A DNA stretch of 64,000 bases from NCBI RefSeq assembly GCF_018069895.1, contig NZ_JAGQDH010000006.1, forward strand, positions 124,001-188,000, in the 5' to 3' direction. The first letter of the stretch is position 1. Each line of letters opens with the position of its first letter. Shown one piece after another: positions 41,765 through 50,634 of this stretch. The notes below the pieces were generated by a model. The model ran no database searches, was not told the DNA's origin, and was given only the letters and a program-made list of their open reading frames with translations. The position numbers and the translations under genes were made by a program. The DNA comes from Roseovarius autotrophicus. Its GTDB lineage: Bacteria > Pseudomonadota > Alphaproteobacteria > Rhodobacterales > Rhodobacteraceae.

Positions 41765-42846
41765 GCGATTTCATTCTGGAGACCCACGATCTGCAGCGCC
41801 GCTTCCGGCAAGGCGGCGGCCTGCTGGCGCGGGCGACCACAATCCACGCCGTCAACGGTGTGTCGCTACAGGTCCGGCGCGGCGAAACCTTTGCCATTGT
41901 CGGGGAATCCGGTTGCGGGAAATCCACGCTGGCGCGGCTCTTGCTGCGCCTGATCGAACCCAGCGCGGGCCGCGTCGTCTATGACGGGCAAGATCTGACG
42001 GCGCTCGGTGCGGCGCGGATGCGGGCGCTGCGATCAGAACTGCAATTCATCTTTCAGGACCCGTTTTCGTCGCTGAACCCGCGCATGAGCGTGGCCTCTA
42101 TCATTGCGGAACCGCTGCGCGTGCATACCACCCTGTCATCCGCCGCGCGCCGCGCCCGGGTGGCGGATCTGATGGCGCGGGTGGGGCTGCGGCCGGACAT
42201 GTCGGATCGCTATCCGCATGAGTTTTCCGGCGGCCAGCGGCAGCGCATCTCGATCGCGCGGGCGCTGGCCTCGGGTCCGAAGCTTCTGATTGGGGATGAA
42301 CCCGTCTCGGCGCTGGATGTCTCGGTTCAGGCGCAGATCGTGAACCTGCTGGAGGATCTCAAGCAGGAATTCGGCCTGACGCTGGTGATCATCGCCCATG
42401 ATCTTGCCGTGATCCGCCACATGAGCGACCGCATCGCCGTGATGTATCTGGGCGAAGTGGTCGAGCAGGCCGGGACCGAAGCCCTGTTCACCACGCCCCG
42501 CCACCCCTACACACAGGCTCTGCTGGCAGCCATTCCGGTGCCGATGCCGGGTGCGCGGCCCGTGCGCGCGCATCTTGGCGGCGATATCCCCTCGCCCGCC
42601 GATCCACCCGCGGGATGCAAGTTCCACACCCGTTGCCCCCATGCGACCGACCTGTGCCGCAGCACCCGGCCCGCGCTGCTCGGCGCGGCGCATCAGGTCG
42701 CCTGCCACCATCACGCCACCCTGCCCCGCCCCGATCTGCCGCTGGGCAGAACGGGCACCCGCAGCCCCGCCGCCGCCGCCCGGTTCGAACTGTTCCGCGC
42801 GGCAAGCCAGACCACTTCACCCACCGGCAAGGAGACGACCCAATGA
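41761..42846 (+). CDS. dppF: di/oligopeptide ABC transporter ATPase (DppF-type), cluster 1
   Basis: This 361-residue ATPase has Walker [24 protein letters not shown], signature FSGGQRQRI, Walker B LIGDEPVSALD and the C-terminal peptide-transporter domain (GCKFHTRCPHATDLC). An unusual Ala/Arg/Pro-rich tail of about 40 residues follows. It starts within the dppD stop (ATGA) and ends within the start of the binding-protein gene (ATGA). It is the second ATPase of a heterodimeric pair. Confidence 0.92.
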   Translation: MSDFILETHDLQRRFRQGGGLLARATTIHAVNGVSLQVRRGETFAIVGESGCGKSTLARLLLRLIEPSAGRVVYDGQDLTALGAARMRALRSELQFIFQDPFSSLNPRMSVASIIAEPLRVHTTLSSAARRARVADLMARVGLRPDMSDRYPHEFSGGQRQRISIARALASGPKLLIGDEPVSALDVSVQAQIVNLLEDLKQEFGLTLVIIAHDLAVIRHMSDRIAVMYLGEVVEQAGTEALFTTPRHPYTQALLAAIPVPMPGARPVRAHLGGDIPSPADPPAGCKFHTRCPHATDLCRSTRPALLGAAHQVACHHHATLPRPDLPLGRTGTRSPAAAARFELFRAASQTTSPTGKETTQ

Positions 42847-44348
42847 AAACAGCCAAGCTTTCAACCGTGCTTTTGGCGTCGGTTGCGATGACCACATCGG
42901 CCTTTGCCGCCGATCTGCGCATCGGCCTTCAGGAAGACCCCGACGCGCTGGACACAGATCAGGCGCGCACATTCGTGGGCCGCATCGTGTTTGAATCGCT
43001 CTGCGACAAGTTGGTGAACATCACGCCCGCACTGGAATTCGTGCCGGAACTGGCCACCGCCTGGGCATGGTCCGACGACGGGCTGACCCTGATCATGCAA
43101 TTGCGCGACGATGTGGTGTTCCATGACGGCACGCCTTTCGACGCCAAAGCCGTGGTCGCCAATATCGACCGCTCGAAAACCCTTGCCGAAAGCCGACGCA
43201 AATCGGAACTGGCCTCGGTCGAAAGCGCGACCGCCACCGGCCCGCACGAGGTGACCTTCTCCCTCGCGTCGCCCGATGCGACGCTGATCGCGCAGTTGTC
43301 GGATCGGGCGGGCATGATGCTGTCGCCCACCGCCGCCGCCGAAAAGGGGCTGGAGCTGGCGAATGATCCGGTCTGCTCGGGGCCTTACAAATTCGTCGAG
43401 CGGATCCAGCAGGACCGCATCGTGCTGGAGAAATTCGCCGGGCACTACAACGCCGACAGCTACAGTTTCGACCGGCTGATCTTCCTGCCGATCCCGGATA
43501 CGACCGTGCGCCTCGCAAATCTGCGCTCGGGCGATCTGGACATGCTGGAACGTCTGGCGCCGTCGGACGCCCCGGCCGTGCGGGCCGACGCCAACCTGGC
43601 CTTCGCCGCTGAAACCAGCCTTGGCTATCAGGGCATCACCATCAACGTGGCCAATGGCGCGCGCTCCGAGGGGCCTCTGGGTCAGGACAAGCGCGTGCGG
43701 CAGGCCCTGTCACTGGCCATCGACCGCGAGGTGATCAATCAGGTTGTGTTCGAAGGCACCTACACCGCCGGCAACCAGCCATTCGCGCCGACCTCGCCCT
43801 GGTATGACCAGTCCAACCCGGTGCCGCCACGCGATGTGGACGCCGCCAAGGCGCTGCTGGCCGAGGCGGGGCTTGACGGCATCAGCATCGAGGTGCAGGC
43901 CGCCAACAACCCGGTACAACTGCAACTGATGCAGGTGGTGCAGGCCATGGCGGCCGAGGCGGGTATCGACATCTCGATCCGCGCCACCGAGTTTGCAACG
44001 CTTCTTCAGGAACAGACCGCAGGCAATTTCGACGGCTCGCAGGTCGGCTGGTCGGGCCGCACGGATCCCGACGGCAATATCCACGCCTTCATGACCTGTC
44101 AGGGCGGCCTGAATGACAGCAAGTTCTGCTCGGCCGAGGTGGACGCGCTGTTGAACGAGGCCCGCCTCTCCAACGACCCGGCGGATCGCAAGGCCAAGTA
44201 TGACGCGGCCAACGTCATCCTGCGTGACGAGATGCCGATCATCTACCTGTATCACCAGACCTGGCTCTGGGCGATGTCGAACAAGGTGCAGGGCTTCACC
44301 GCTTACCCGGACGGCATGATCCGTCTGGCCGGCGTGACGATGCAATAA
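42843..44348 (+). CDS. peptide ABC transporter substrate-binding protein, cluster 1
   Basis: This 501-residue family-5 solute-binding protein has a Sec signal peptide (MKTAKLSTVLLASVAMTT, cleaved after AFA). Features are LRIGLQEDPDALDTDQ, the core LRDDVVFHDGTPFDAKAVVAN and CSGPYKFVERIQQDRIVLEKF. It captures a peptide or peptide-like compound in the periplasm. AAGGAG precedes the ATG, which overlaps the dppF stop. A hairpin separates it from dppB. Confidence 0.92.
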   Translation: MKTAKLSTVLLASVAMTTSAFAADLRIGLQEDPDALDTDQARTFVGRIVFESLCDKLVNITPALEFVPELATAWAWSDDGLTLIMQLRDDVVFHDGTPFDAKAVVANIDRSKTLAESRRKSELASVESATATGPHEVTFSLASPDATLIAQLSDRAGMMLSPTAAAEKGLELANDPVCSGPYKFVERIQQDRIVLEKFAGHYNADSYSFDRLIFLPIPDTTVRLANLRSGDLDMLERLAPSDAPAVRADANLAFAAETSLGYQGITINVANGARSEGPLGQDKRVRQALSLAIDREVINQVVFEGTYTAGNQPFAPTSPWYDQSNPVPPRDVDAAKALLAEAGLDGISIEVQAANNPVQLQLMQVVQAMAAEAGIDISIRATEFATLLQEQTAGNFDGSQVGWSGRTDPDGNIHAFMTCQGGLNDSKFCSAEVDALLNEARLSNDPADRKAKYDAANVILRDEMPIIYLYHQTWLWAMSNKVQGFTAYPDGMIRLAGVTMQ

Positions 44349-44376
44349 GGCCAGCGTCGCACATGTCGCAAGAAGC

Positions 44377-44398
44377 GCGGGGCCGGTCGCGGCCCCGC
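44377..44398 (+). other. hairpin between the binding-protein gene and dppB, cluster 1
   Basis: GCGGGGCC (44377-44384) and GGCCCCGC (44391-44398) form a perfect 8-bp stem with loop GGTCGC, 29 bases after the stop. No T-run follows. It likely stabilises the upstream mRNA or attenuates transcription, raising the ratio of binding protein to permease. Confidence 0.55.
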
Positions 44399-44441
44399 AT
44401 CCCGCCGAACCGGCCATCTCCCGAACAGACGGACCGCCCCG

Positions 44442-45389
44442 ATGCTGTTGTTCATCCTGCGCCGTATCCTGATCGCAATTCCGACGCTGATCCTGGTGTC
44501 GATGTTCGTCTTCGCCTTGCAGAAACTGCTGCCCGGCGATCCGATCCTCGTCATGGCCGGCGAGGATCGTGACCCCGAGGTGATTGCCCTGCTGCGCGAA
44601 AAATACCGGATGAACGACCCGATCATGATGCAGTACCTTTACTGGGCGGGTGGCGTGCTGCGCGGGGATCTGGGGGTGTCACTGCGCACCAATGAACCGG
44701 TGCTGAGCCTCATCGCCTCCAAACTGCCGGTGACGATCCAGCTGGCGGTGATGTCGATGCTGTTTGCGCTTTTCATTGGCATTCCCGCCGGCATCCTGTC
44801 GGCGGTGCGCAAGGGAACATGGGTGGACTGGCTGGCCAATCTGGTGGCGCTGTCGGGCCTGTCGATCCCGAATTTCTGGCTGGGGCTCATGCTGATCCTG
44901 CTGGTATCGGTCAACCTGGGCTGGCTGCCGGCCTCGGGCTATGAAAGCCCGTTCGTCGATCTGAAGAAATCGCTGACCACAATGATCATGCCGGCCTTCG
45001 TGCTGGGCACGGCGCTGGCGGCCACGCTGATGCGGCACACGCGTTCAGCCATGCTGGGCGTGTTGCAGGCCGATTACGTGCGCACGGCGCGCGCCAAGGG
45101 GTTGCGGGGCCGGGTCGTCGTGATGAAACACGCGTTTCGCAACGCCGTCCTGCCGGTGGTGACCCTGACGGCTCTGCTGTTTGGTGAATTGCTGGCAGGG
45201 GCGGTGCTGACCGAACAGATCTTTACCATTCCAGGTTTTGGCAAGCTGATCGTCGATGCGGTGTTCAACCGCGACTATGCCGTGGTGCAGGGCGTGGTTC
45301 TGTGCACGGCGGTGGGCTTTATCGTGATGAACCTGATTGCCGACGTGCTCTATATGCTGCTGAACCCAAGGCTGAGGACCGCGCAATGA
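44442..45389 (+). CDS. dppB: peptide ABC transporter permease (DppB-type), cluster 1
   Basis: This 315-residue permease has six hydrophobic segments, the N-terminal PGDPILVMAGEDRDPEVIALLREKYR and the EAA-type loop (TARAKGLRGRVVVMKHAFRNAVLPVVT). It forms the channel with DppC. Its stop is overlapped by the dppC ATG (ATGA). Confidence 0.94.
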   Translation: MLLFILRRILIAIPTLILVSMFVFALQKLLPGDPILVMAGEDRDPEVIALLREKYRMNDPIMMQYLYWAGGVLRGDLGVSLRTNEPVLSLIASKLPVTIQLAVMSMLFALFIGIPAGILSAVRKGTWVDWLANLVALSGLSIPNFWLGLMLILLVSVNLGWLPASGYESPFVDLKKSLTTMIMPAFVLGTALAATLMRHTRSAMLGVLQADYVRTARAKGLRGRVVVMKHAFRNAVLPVVTLTALLFGELLAGAVLTEQIFTIPGFGKLIVDAVFNRDYAVVQGVVLCTAVGFIVMNLIADVLYMLLNPRLRTAQ

Positions 45390-46246
45390 GCGCCCTGACC
45401 GATCCGCAGCCCCGCGCCACCAGCCGCATCTGGGGCAAGCTCAGCCGCAACAAGAGCGCGCTCGTCGGTGCCACGGTGGTGATCGTCTTCATCGCATTGG
45501 CGCTGCTGGCCCCGGTCCTGCCGATCGCGGACCCCACGGGCACCGACTGGGGCGCGATCCGCAAACCGCCGTCGGTCGCCGCATGGATGGGCACGGACGA
45601 GTTGGGCCGCGATGTTCTGGCGCGGATGATCTGGGGGGCGCGGGCCTCGCTCTTGGCCGGTGTCGTCTCGGTTCTGATCGCGGTCGCCATCGGCGTCCCC
45701 TTCGGCCTGATCGCGGGCTATTTCGGCGGCTGGACCGACAGCATCATCAGCCGCGTGACCGAGGCGCTTCTGGCAATGCCCTTCCTGATCATGGCCATCG
45801 CGCTGGCGGCGTTTCTCGGCCCGTCACTGACCAATGCGATGATCGCCATTGGCCTGTCGGCGGTGCCTATCTTCATCCGGCTGACCCGGGGGCAGGTCCT
45901 GTCGGTCAAGACCGAGGATTACGTCGAAGGCGCGCGCGCCATCGGTCTGGGGCATGTCCCGATCATGACCCGCTACATCCTGCCGAATGTCTTTCCACCG
46001 ATCCTTGTGCAGGCCACGCTGACCATCGCCACCGCCATCATCGCCGAGGCCGCACTGTCATTTCTCGGATTGGGGCAGCAACCGCCGGCGCCCAGCTGGG
46101 GCTCGATGCTGAACACGGCCAAGAATTTTCTGTCCCAAGCGCCCTGGATGGCGATCTGGCCCGGCGCCGGTATCTTTCTGGTGGTCATGGGCTTCAACCT
46201 TCTGGGCGACGGGTTGCGCGATGCGCTGGACCCGCGCGAACACTGA
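45386..46246 (+). CDS. dppC: peptide ABC transporter permease (DppC-type), cluster 1
   Basis: This 286-residue permease opens with the RNKSALVGATVVIVFI helix and has the DppC motif GTDELGRDVLARMIWGARASL. The EAA-type loop is EGARAIGLGHVPIMTRYILPNVF, followed by EAALSFLGLGQQPPAPSWG. It is the partner of DppB. It ends 22 bases before the gamma-glutamyltransferase gene. Confidence 0.94.
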   Translation: MSALTDPQPRATSRIWGKLSRNKSALVGATVVIVFIALALLAPVLPIADPTGTDWGAIRKPPSVAAWMGTDELGRDVLARMIWGARASLLAGVVSVLIAVAIGVPFGLIAGYFGGWTDSIISRVTEALLAMPFLIMAIALAAFLGPSLTNAMIAIGLSAVPIFIRLTRGQVLSVKTEDYVEGARAIGLGHVPIMTRYILPNVFPPILVQATLTIATAIIAEAALSFLGLGQQPPAPSWGSMLNTAKNFLSQAPWMAIWPGAGIFLVVMGFNLLGDGLRDALDPREH

Positions 46247-46268
46247 CTGACCTGATCGGAGGAACCAC

Positions 46269-48056
46269 ATGTCTGCATTTACCACGCGACCCGAAATTCT
46301 GGGCCGCTTCGGGGTCGTCACCTCGACCCACTGGATCGCCTCGGCGGTCGGGATGAAAATCCTCGAACAGGGTGGCAACGCCTTTGACGCCGCCGTGGCC
46401 ACCGGTCTGGTGCTCCAGGTGCTCGAACCGCATCTGAACGGCCCCGGCGGCGACATGCCGGCCATCGTCTACAGCGCCCGCCGTGGCAAGGTCGAGGTGA
46501 TCTGCGCCCAGGGGCCCGCGCCTGCGGGGGCGACGATTGCGCATTACAAGGCCCAAGGGATGCAGGTCATTCCGGGTGACGGTCTGCTAGCCACGGTCAT
46601 TCCCGGCGCCTGGGATGGCTGGATGCTGATGCTGCGGGACTATGGCACGCTGCCGCTGCGCGCGGTTCTGGAACCCGCGATCTTCTACGCGGAAAAGGGC
46701 CATCCGGTGCTGCCGCGCGTGGCCGAGACCATTGCGGAACTGAACGATTTCTTTCGCACCGAGTGGCCGACATCGCACGAAACATGGCTGCCCGGCGGCA
46801 CGGCGCCCCAGCCCTGGGGCAATCTCACCAACCCCGCGCTGGCGGCGACCTGGACGCGCCTTCTGACTGAGGCCGAGGCGAAACAGGGCCGTGAGGCACA
46901 GATCGACGCCGCCCGCGACGCCTTTTACCGCGGTTTCGTCGCCGAACGGATCACCGATTACCTGGCGCAGGCCGAGGTGATGGACGCCTCGGGCCAGCGT
47001 CACCGGGGCGTGCTTGCGGCGGATGATCTGGCCGGCTACGCCGCCCATGTCGAAGAACCGCTCACCTACGACTACCACGGCTGGACGGTGGCGAAATGCG
47101 GACCCTGGACGCAAGGCCCGGTGTTCCTTCAGGCGCTGGCGCTGCTCAAGGGTGTCGATCTAAGCGCGATGGACCCGCTGGGCGCGGATTTCATCCATCA
47201 CGTGGTCGAGGCCAAGAAACTCGCCTATGCCGACCGTGAGGTCTATTACGGCGATCCCGATTTCGCGGATGTGCCGCTGAAGGCGCTTCTGTCGGATGAC
47301 TATAACACCGCACGCCGCCGGTTGATCACCGATCGCGCCAGTATGGATCTGCGCCCCGGTCACGTGCCGGGATTCGAGGGGCAGGTAAACCGGACCATGG
47401 CGCTTCTGGATGCGCTCAGCCGGACCGACCAGGCGGTGTATGAGCCGACGATGGCGCACCTGTCGGAAAAGAAGGGCGACACCGTCCATATCGACGTCAT
47501 CGACAATGAGGGCAACATGGTCTCGGTCACGCCGTCGGGGGGGTGGCTGCAATCCTCGCCGACGATCCCGGGGCTGGGGTTCTGCCTGAACTCCCGCGCA
47601 CAGATGTTCTGGCTGGAGCCGGGGCTGCCGACCTCGCTTGCGCCAGGCAAGCGACCGCGCACCACGCTGACCCCCTCGCTGGCGCTGCATGACGGCCTGC
47701 CGCAACTGTCTTTCGGCACGCCGGGCGGCGATCAACAGGACCAGTGGCAACTGGTGTTTTTCCTGCGCTATGTGCATCACAAGATGAACCTTCAGCAGGC
47801 CATCGACGCACCGCTGTTTCATTCGACGCATTTCCCCTCCAGTTTCTACCCCCGCTCGCGCGAGCCGGGGATGATCATGGCCGAGCGGAGCTTTGGCGCC
47901 GATGTTCTCGACGATCTGCGCGCGCGCGGCCACAAGATCACCGAGGCCGACCCCTGGAGCATCGGACGCATGACCGCCGCGCGGCGCGATCCCGACGGCC
48001 TGTTGCGCGCCGCCGCCACCCCCCGCCTGATGCAGGCCTATGCCGTGGGACGCTGA
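46269..48056 (+). CDS. ggt: gamma-glutamyltransferase family protein
   Basis: This 595-residue Ntn hydrolase precursor matches the GGT family. The N-terminal part has VGMKILEQGGNAFDAAVAT and HLNGPGGDMPAIVY. The autoprocessing and nucleophile Thr lies in EKKGDTVHIDVIDNEGNMVS, then PGLGFCLNSRAQMFWLE. It has no signal peptide, so it is probably cytoplasmic, unlike classical periplasmic GGT. It is co-transcribed with a peptide importer, a DUF1028 protein and an amidase. I infer hydrolysis of imported gamma-glutamyl or other amide-linked compounds. GGAGGAACC lies before the ATG. Confidence 0.9.
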   Translation: MSAFTTRPEILGRFGVVTSTHWIASAVGMKILEQGGNAFDAAVATGLVLQVLEPHLNGPGGDMPAIVYSARRGKVEVICAQGPAPAGATIAHYKAQGMQVIPGDGLLATVIPGAWDGWMLMLRDYGTLPLRAVLEPAIFYAEKGHPVLPRVAETIAELNDFFRTEWPTSHETWLPGGTAPQPWGNLTNPALAATWTRLLTEAEAKQGREAQIDAARDAFYRGFVAERITDYLAQAEVMDASGQRHRGVLAADDLAGYAAHVEEPLTYDYHGWTVAKCGPWTQGPVFLQALALLKGVDLSAMDPLGADFIHHVVEAKKLAYADREVYYGDPDFADVPLKALLSDDYNTARRRLITDRASMDLRPGHVPGFEGQVNRTMALLDALSRTDQAVYEPTMAHLSEKKGDTVHIDVIDNEGNMVSVTPSGGWLQSSPTIPGLGFCLNSRAQMFWLEPGLPTSLAPGKRPRTTLTPSLALHDGLPQLSFGTPGGDQQDQWQLVFFLRYVHHKMNLQQAIDAPLFHSTHFPSSFYPRSREPGMIMAERSFGADVLDDLRARGHKITEADPWSIGRMTAARRDPDGLLRAAATPRLMQAYAVGR

Positions 48057-48059
48057 GAC

Positions 48060-48812
48060 ATGACCTATTCCATCGTTGCCCGTGATCCGGCATCCGGCCA
48101 TCTGGGTGTAGCCGTCGCCAGCCGGTTTTTCGCCGTGGGCCATGCCGTGCCCTTCCTGTGCGGTCGGGTCGGCGCCGTGGCCACGCAGGCCTTCGTCAAC
48201 CCGACCTACGGGCCTGACGCCCTGCGCCTGATGAAGGCCGGCGCGCCGCCCGATGCGATCCTGCCGATCCTGACCGCACGCGATGACGGGCATCGCAACC
48301 GTCAGGTTCACCTGATCGACGCGGCCGGACGCAACGCGGCCTTTACCGGGGACGATTGCGTGGACTGGTGCGGCCATCTGGTGGCCGAAGGTGTCTCGGT
48401 CGCGGGTAATATGCTGGAAGGTCCGGCGGTGATTGCCGACACGCTGACCGCCTACAGGGATGCGATGGACAAACCCCTGGCCGAGCGTCTGTTGATCGCG
48501 ATGCAGGCTGGCGAGGATGCAGGCGGCGACAAGCGCGGCCGTCAGTCGGCCTGCCTGGTGATCTATCGTGATCAGGATTATGCTTGGCTCGATATCCGCG
48601 CCGATGATCACGCCGATCCCTTGTCCGAGTTGCGCCGCCTCTATGCCGTTGCGCAGGAGCGGTTCCTGCATGTGGTCGAAACCATGCCAACACGGGAAAA
48701 CCCCCATGGCATGATCGACCGGCGCGAGATCGACGCCACCATCGCAAGGCTGGAGGCTGAAAGGATCGCAGCGGGCCGTTCCAGCGCCTCCCATATGGTT
48801 AACAAGGACTGA
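48060..48812 (+). CDS. DUF1028 family protein (putative Ntn hydrolase)
   Basis: This 250-residue protein matches DUF1028: MTYSIVARDPASGHLGVAVAS at the N-terminus, GRVGAVATQAFVNPTYGPDAL, and the conserved GDDCVDWCGHLVAEGVSVAGNML. The fold is predicted to be Ntn-hydrolase-like, but no reaction is established. It starts three bases after the GGT stop and ends 26 bases before the amidase gene. It probably acts on the same class of amide substrates. Confidence 0.88.
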   Translation: MTYSIVARDPASGHLGVAVASRFFAVGHAVPFLCGRVGAVATQAFVNPTYGPDALRLMKAGAPPDAILPILTARDDGHRNRQVHLIDAAGRNAAFTGDDCVDWCGHLVAEGVSVAGNMLEGPAVIADTLTAYRDAMDKPLAERLLIAMQAGEDAGGDKRGRQSACLVIYRDQDYAWLDIRADDHADPLSELRRLYAVAQERFLHVVETMPTRENPHGMIDRREIDATIARLEAERIAAGRSSASHMVNKD

Positions 48813-48838
48813 CAGACGCCACACGCAAGGGACAACTC

Positions 48839-49783
48839 ATGCATGTAACCGCCGGACCAGAAACCTGCCACTGGGGCTATTTTGACGCGACCCTGCCCCC
48901 CGTCGCCACGATTGCCAGCGGTGACGAGATCACGATCGACACGGTCTCGGGCGGGCCGAATGTGCTGCCGGGCGCGGGGTTTCATGTCCCGCCCGAACTG
49001 CTGGCCCTCCACGCCGGCGGTGCGCCCGTCATGCCGGGCCATATCCTGACCGGACCGGTCGCGGTAAAGGGCGCGCGGCCCGGCGATGTGCTACAAATCG
49101 AGATTCTGGATGTAAAGCTTCGACAGGACTGGGGATATACGTTCATCCGCCCGCTGGCCGGGACGCTGCCGCAGGATTTTCCCGAAACGCATCAGATGAC
49201 CACCACGCTCGATGCCACGACCAACACCGCCCTGTTGCCCTGGGGCCTGACGTTGCCGTTGGCCCCGTTCTTTGGCGTCATGGCGGTGGCACCGCCGCGC
49301 GCATGGGGGCGCATCTCCACCATCGAGCCGCGCGCGCATGGCGGAAACCTTGACAACAAGGAACTGGTCGCGGGCAGCACGCTCTACCTGCCGGTGCTGG
49401 TGGACGGCGCACTGTTCTCCTGCGGCGACGGCCACGGCGCGCAGGGCGATGGCGAGGTCTGCGTCACCGCGATCGAAACCGCCCTGCAGGGCAGGTTTCG
49501 CCTGACACTCCGGCGAGATCTGGATATCGACTATCCCGAGGCCGAGACCCCCACCCACCTGATCACCATGGGCATGCATCCCGACCTTGATACCTGCGTG
49601 GAGATCGCCTTGCGCCGGATGATTGCGCGGGTCTCGGCCCGCGCGGGCATTACCCGAGCCGAGGCTTACATGCTCTGCTCACTGGCGGGCGACTTGCGGA
49701 TCACCCAGACCGTCAACCGTGAAAAGGGCGTGCATATGATGATGCGCAAGGCGCTGTTGCAACCGTCGCCCCACGACGGCTGA
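48839..49783 (+). CDS. acetamidase/formamidase family protein
   Basis: This 314-residue protein belongs to the FmdA_AmdA family of metal-dependent amidases. Diagnostic segments are NVLPGAGFHVPPEL, PGHILTGPVAVKGARPGDVLQIEI, RAHGGNLDNKELVAGSTLYLPV and FSCGDGHGAQGDGEVC. These enzymes release ammonia from short amides. No signal peptide is present. It is the last gene of cluster 1. An inverted repeat CGGCTGA-N6-TCAGCCG spans its stop codon and could serve as a weak 3' hairpin. Confidence 0.88.
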   Translation: MHVTAGPETCHWGYFDATLPPVATIASGDEITIDTVSGGPNVLPGAGFHVPPELLALHAGGAPVMPGHILTGPVAVKGARPGDVLQIEILDVKLRQDWGYTFIRPLAGTLPQDFPETHQMTTTLDATTNTALLPWGLTLPLAPFFGVMAVAPPRAWGRISTIEPRAHGGNLDNKELVAGSTLYLPVLVDGALFSCGDGHGAQGDGEVCVTAIETALQGRFRLTLRRDLDIDYPEAETPTHLITMGMHPDLDTCVEIALRRMIARVSARAGITRAEAYMLCSLAGDLRITQTVNREKGVHMMMRKALLQPSPHDG

Positions 49784-50634
49784 GTTCCGTCAGCCGCCTG
49801 CCCTGTCCGCGTCCCGGCGCGCCTTCCTTGCAGAGCAAACGGCTTCCGGTGCGGGGGCCGGCTGATCGAACAGATCGCGCGTCACGCTGTAGCCATAGCC
49901 CCCATCCGCCCCACCGCATCCAGCCTCAACGGATCGGAGTAACAGGCTTCCAGATCGATGATATCTTCGCGCAGATGACCGCATTCGATCCGGCCCGCCG
50001 ACGGTCACATCATCAACGCCGATTGGCTGCGGCGGCTTAACGATCGTGGGCTAGGCTGACATCACCTCGGTGGGGGCGCAAGCGGGGTTTACTTGGGGTT
50101 CAAGCTGTAATGAACTGGGAGGAATGTCCGGCCCACGCAAGAAGGCGCCGCTAGCGATACTGGCAAGCGAGTTCCGCATCGTGCGCAGAGCAGACGGTTT
50201 CCCGCCCGAGGGCACCTTCGGCCGTCTCGGCAGGACTCCGGATCCAGACCCCGGACCCGGCATCGAGAGGCGCGTCAGGAGACGCGCGGTATCCCATCCA
50301 GCGAGTCTCTTTCGGGGTTTGGGGGATCGGCGTTCACTTGAGCAGCGCAGGAGAGTGACCGCCAACAGCCGCCGGCGGCAGAACCTCTGACAGTAGATGC
50401 AAAATCCGTGGCACATCGCACAGATCCATCGCTGCGGCGGAATGACCCGGCAGCGCTGCAAGGCGCGGTCTGCGGGCCAGGCCCTCGGCGGGAACACGCA
50501 AGCGTGGCGCCTCTCATTTCCCGCGCAGCGAATAAGATACCAGATCTCCGCTGGACAGGTCGGCTTGGGTCGCAGAGCTTCGGTTCTTTCATCCACGATA
50601 GCGGGTGGCGAGACGACAGGCCGCGATCGAGACC
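49784..50634. other. 851-base non-coding or degraded region
   Basis: No convincing gene is recognised. A plus-strand frame near 49983-50060 reads ADGHIINADWLRRLNDRGLG and then stops; it shares 19 identical bases (50002-50020) with inverted sequence at 10071-10089. Minus-strand frames here (for example LREDIIDLEACYSDPLRL near 49920-49980) look protein-like but are interrupted. The whole region may be the debris of one or more lost genes. Confidence 0.4.

Noticed and set aside
47160..48824. Minus-strand open frame opposite GGT and DUF1028 genes
   Set aside because: No domain; both plus-strand genes have strong family motifs.
49777..49796. CGGCTGA-N6-TCAGCCG over the amidase stop codon as an intrinsic terminator
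   Set aside because: Seven-base stem without a T-run; mentioned only as a weak 3' hairpin.
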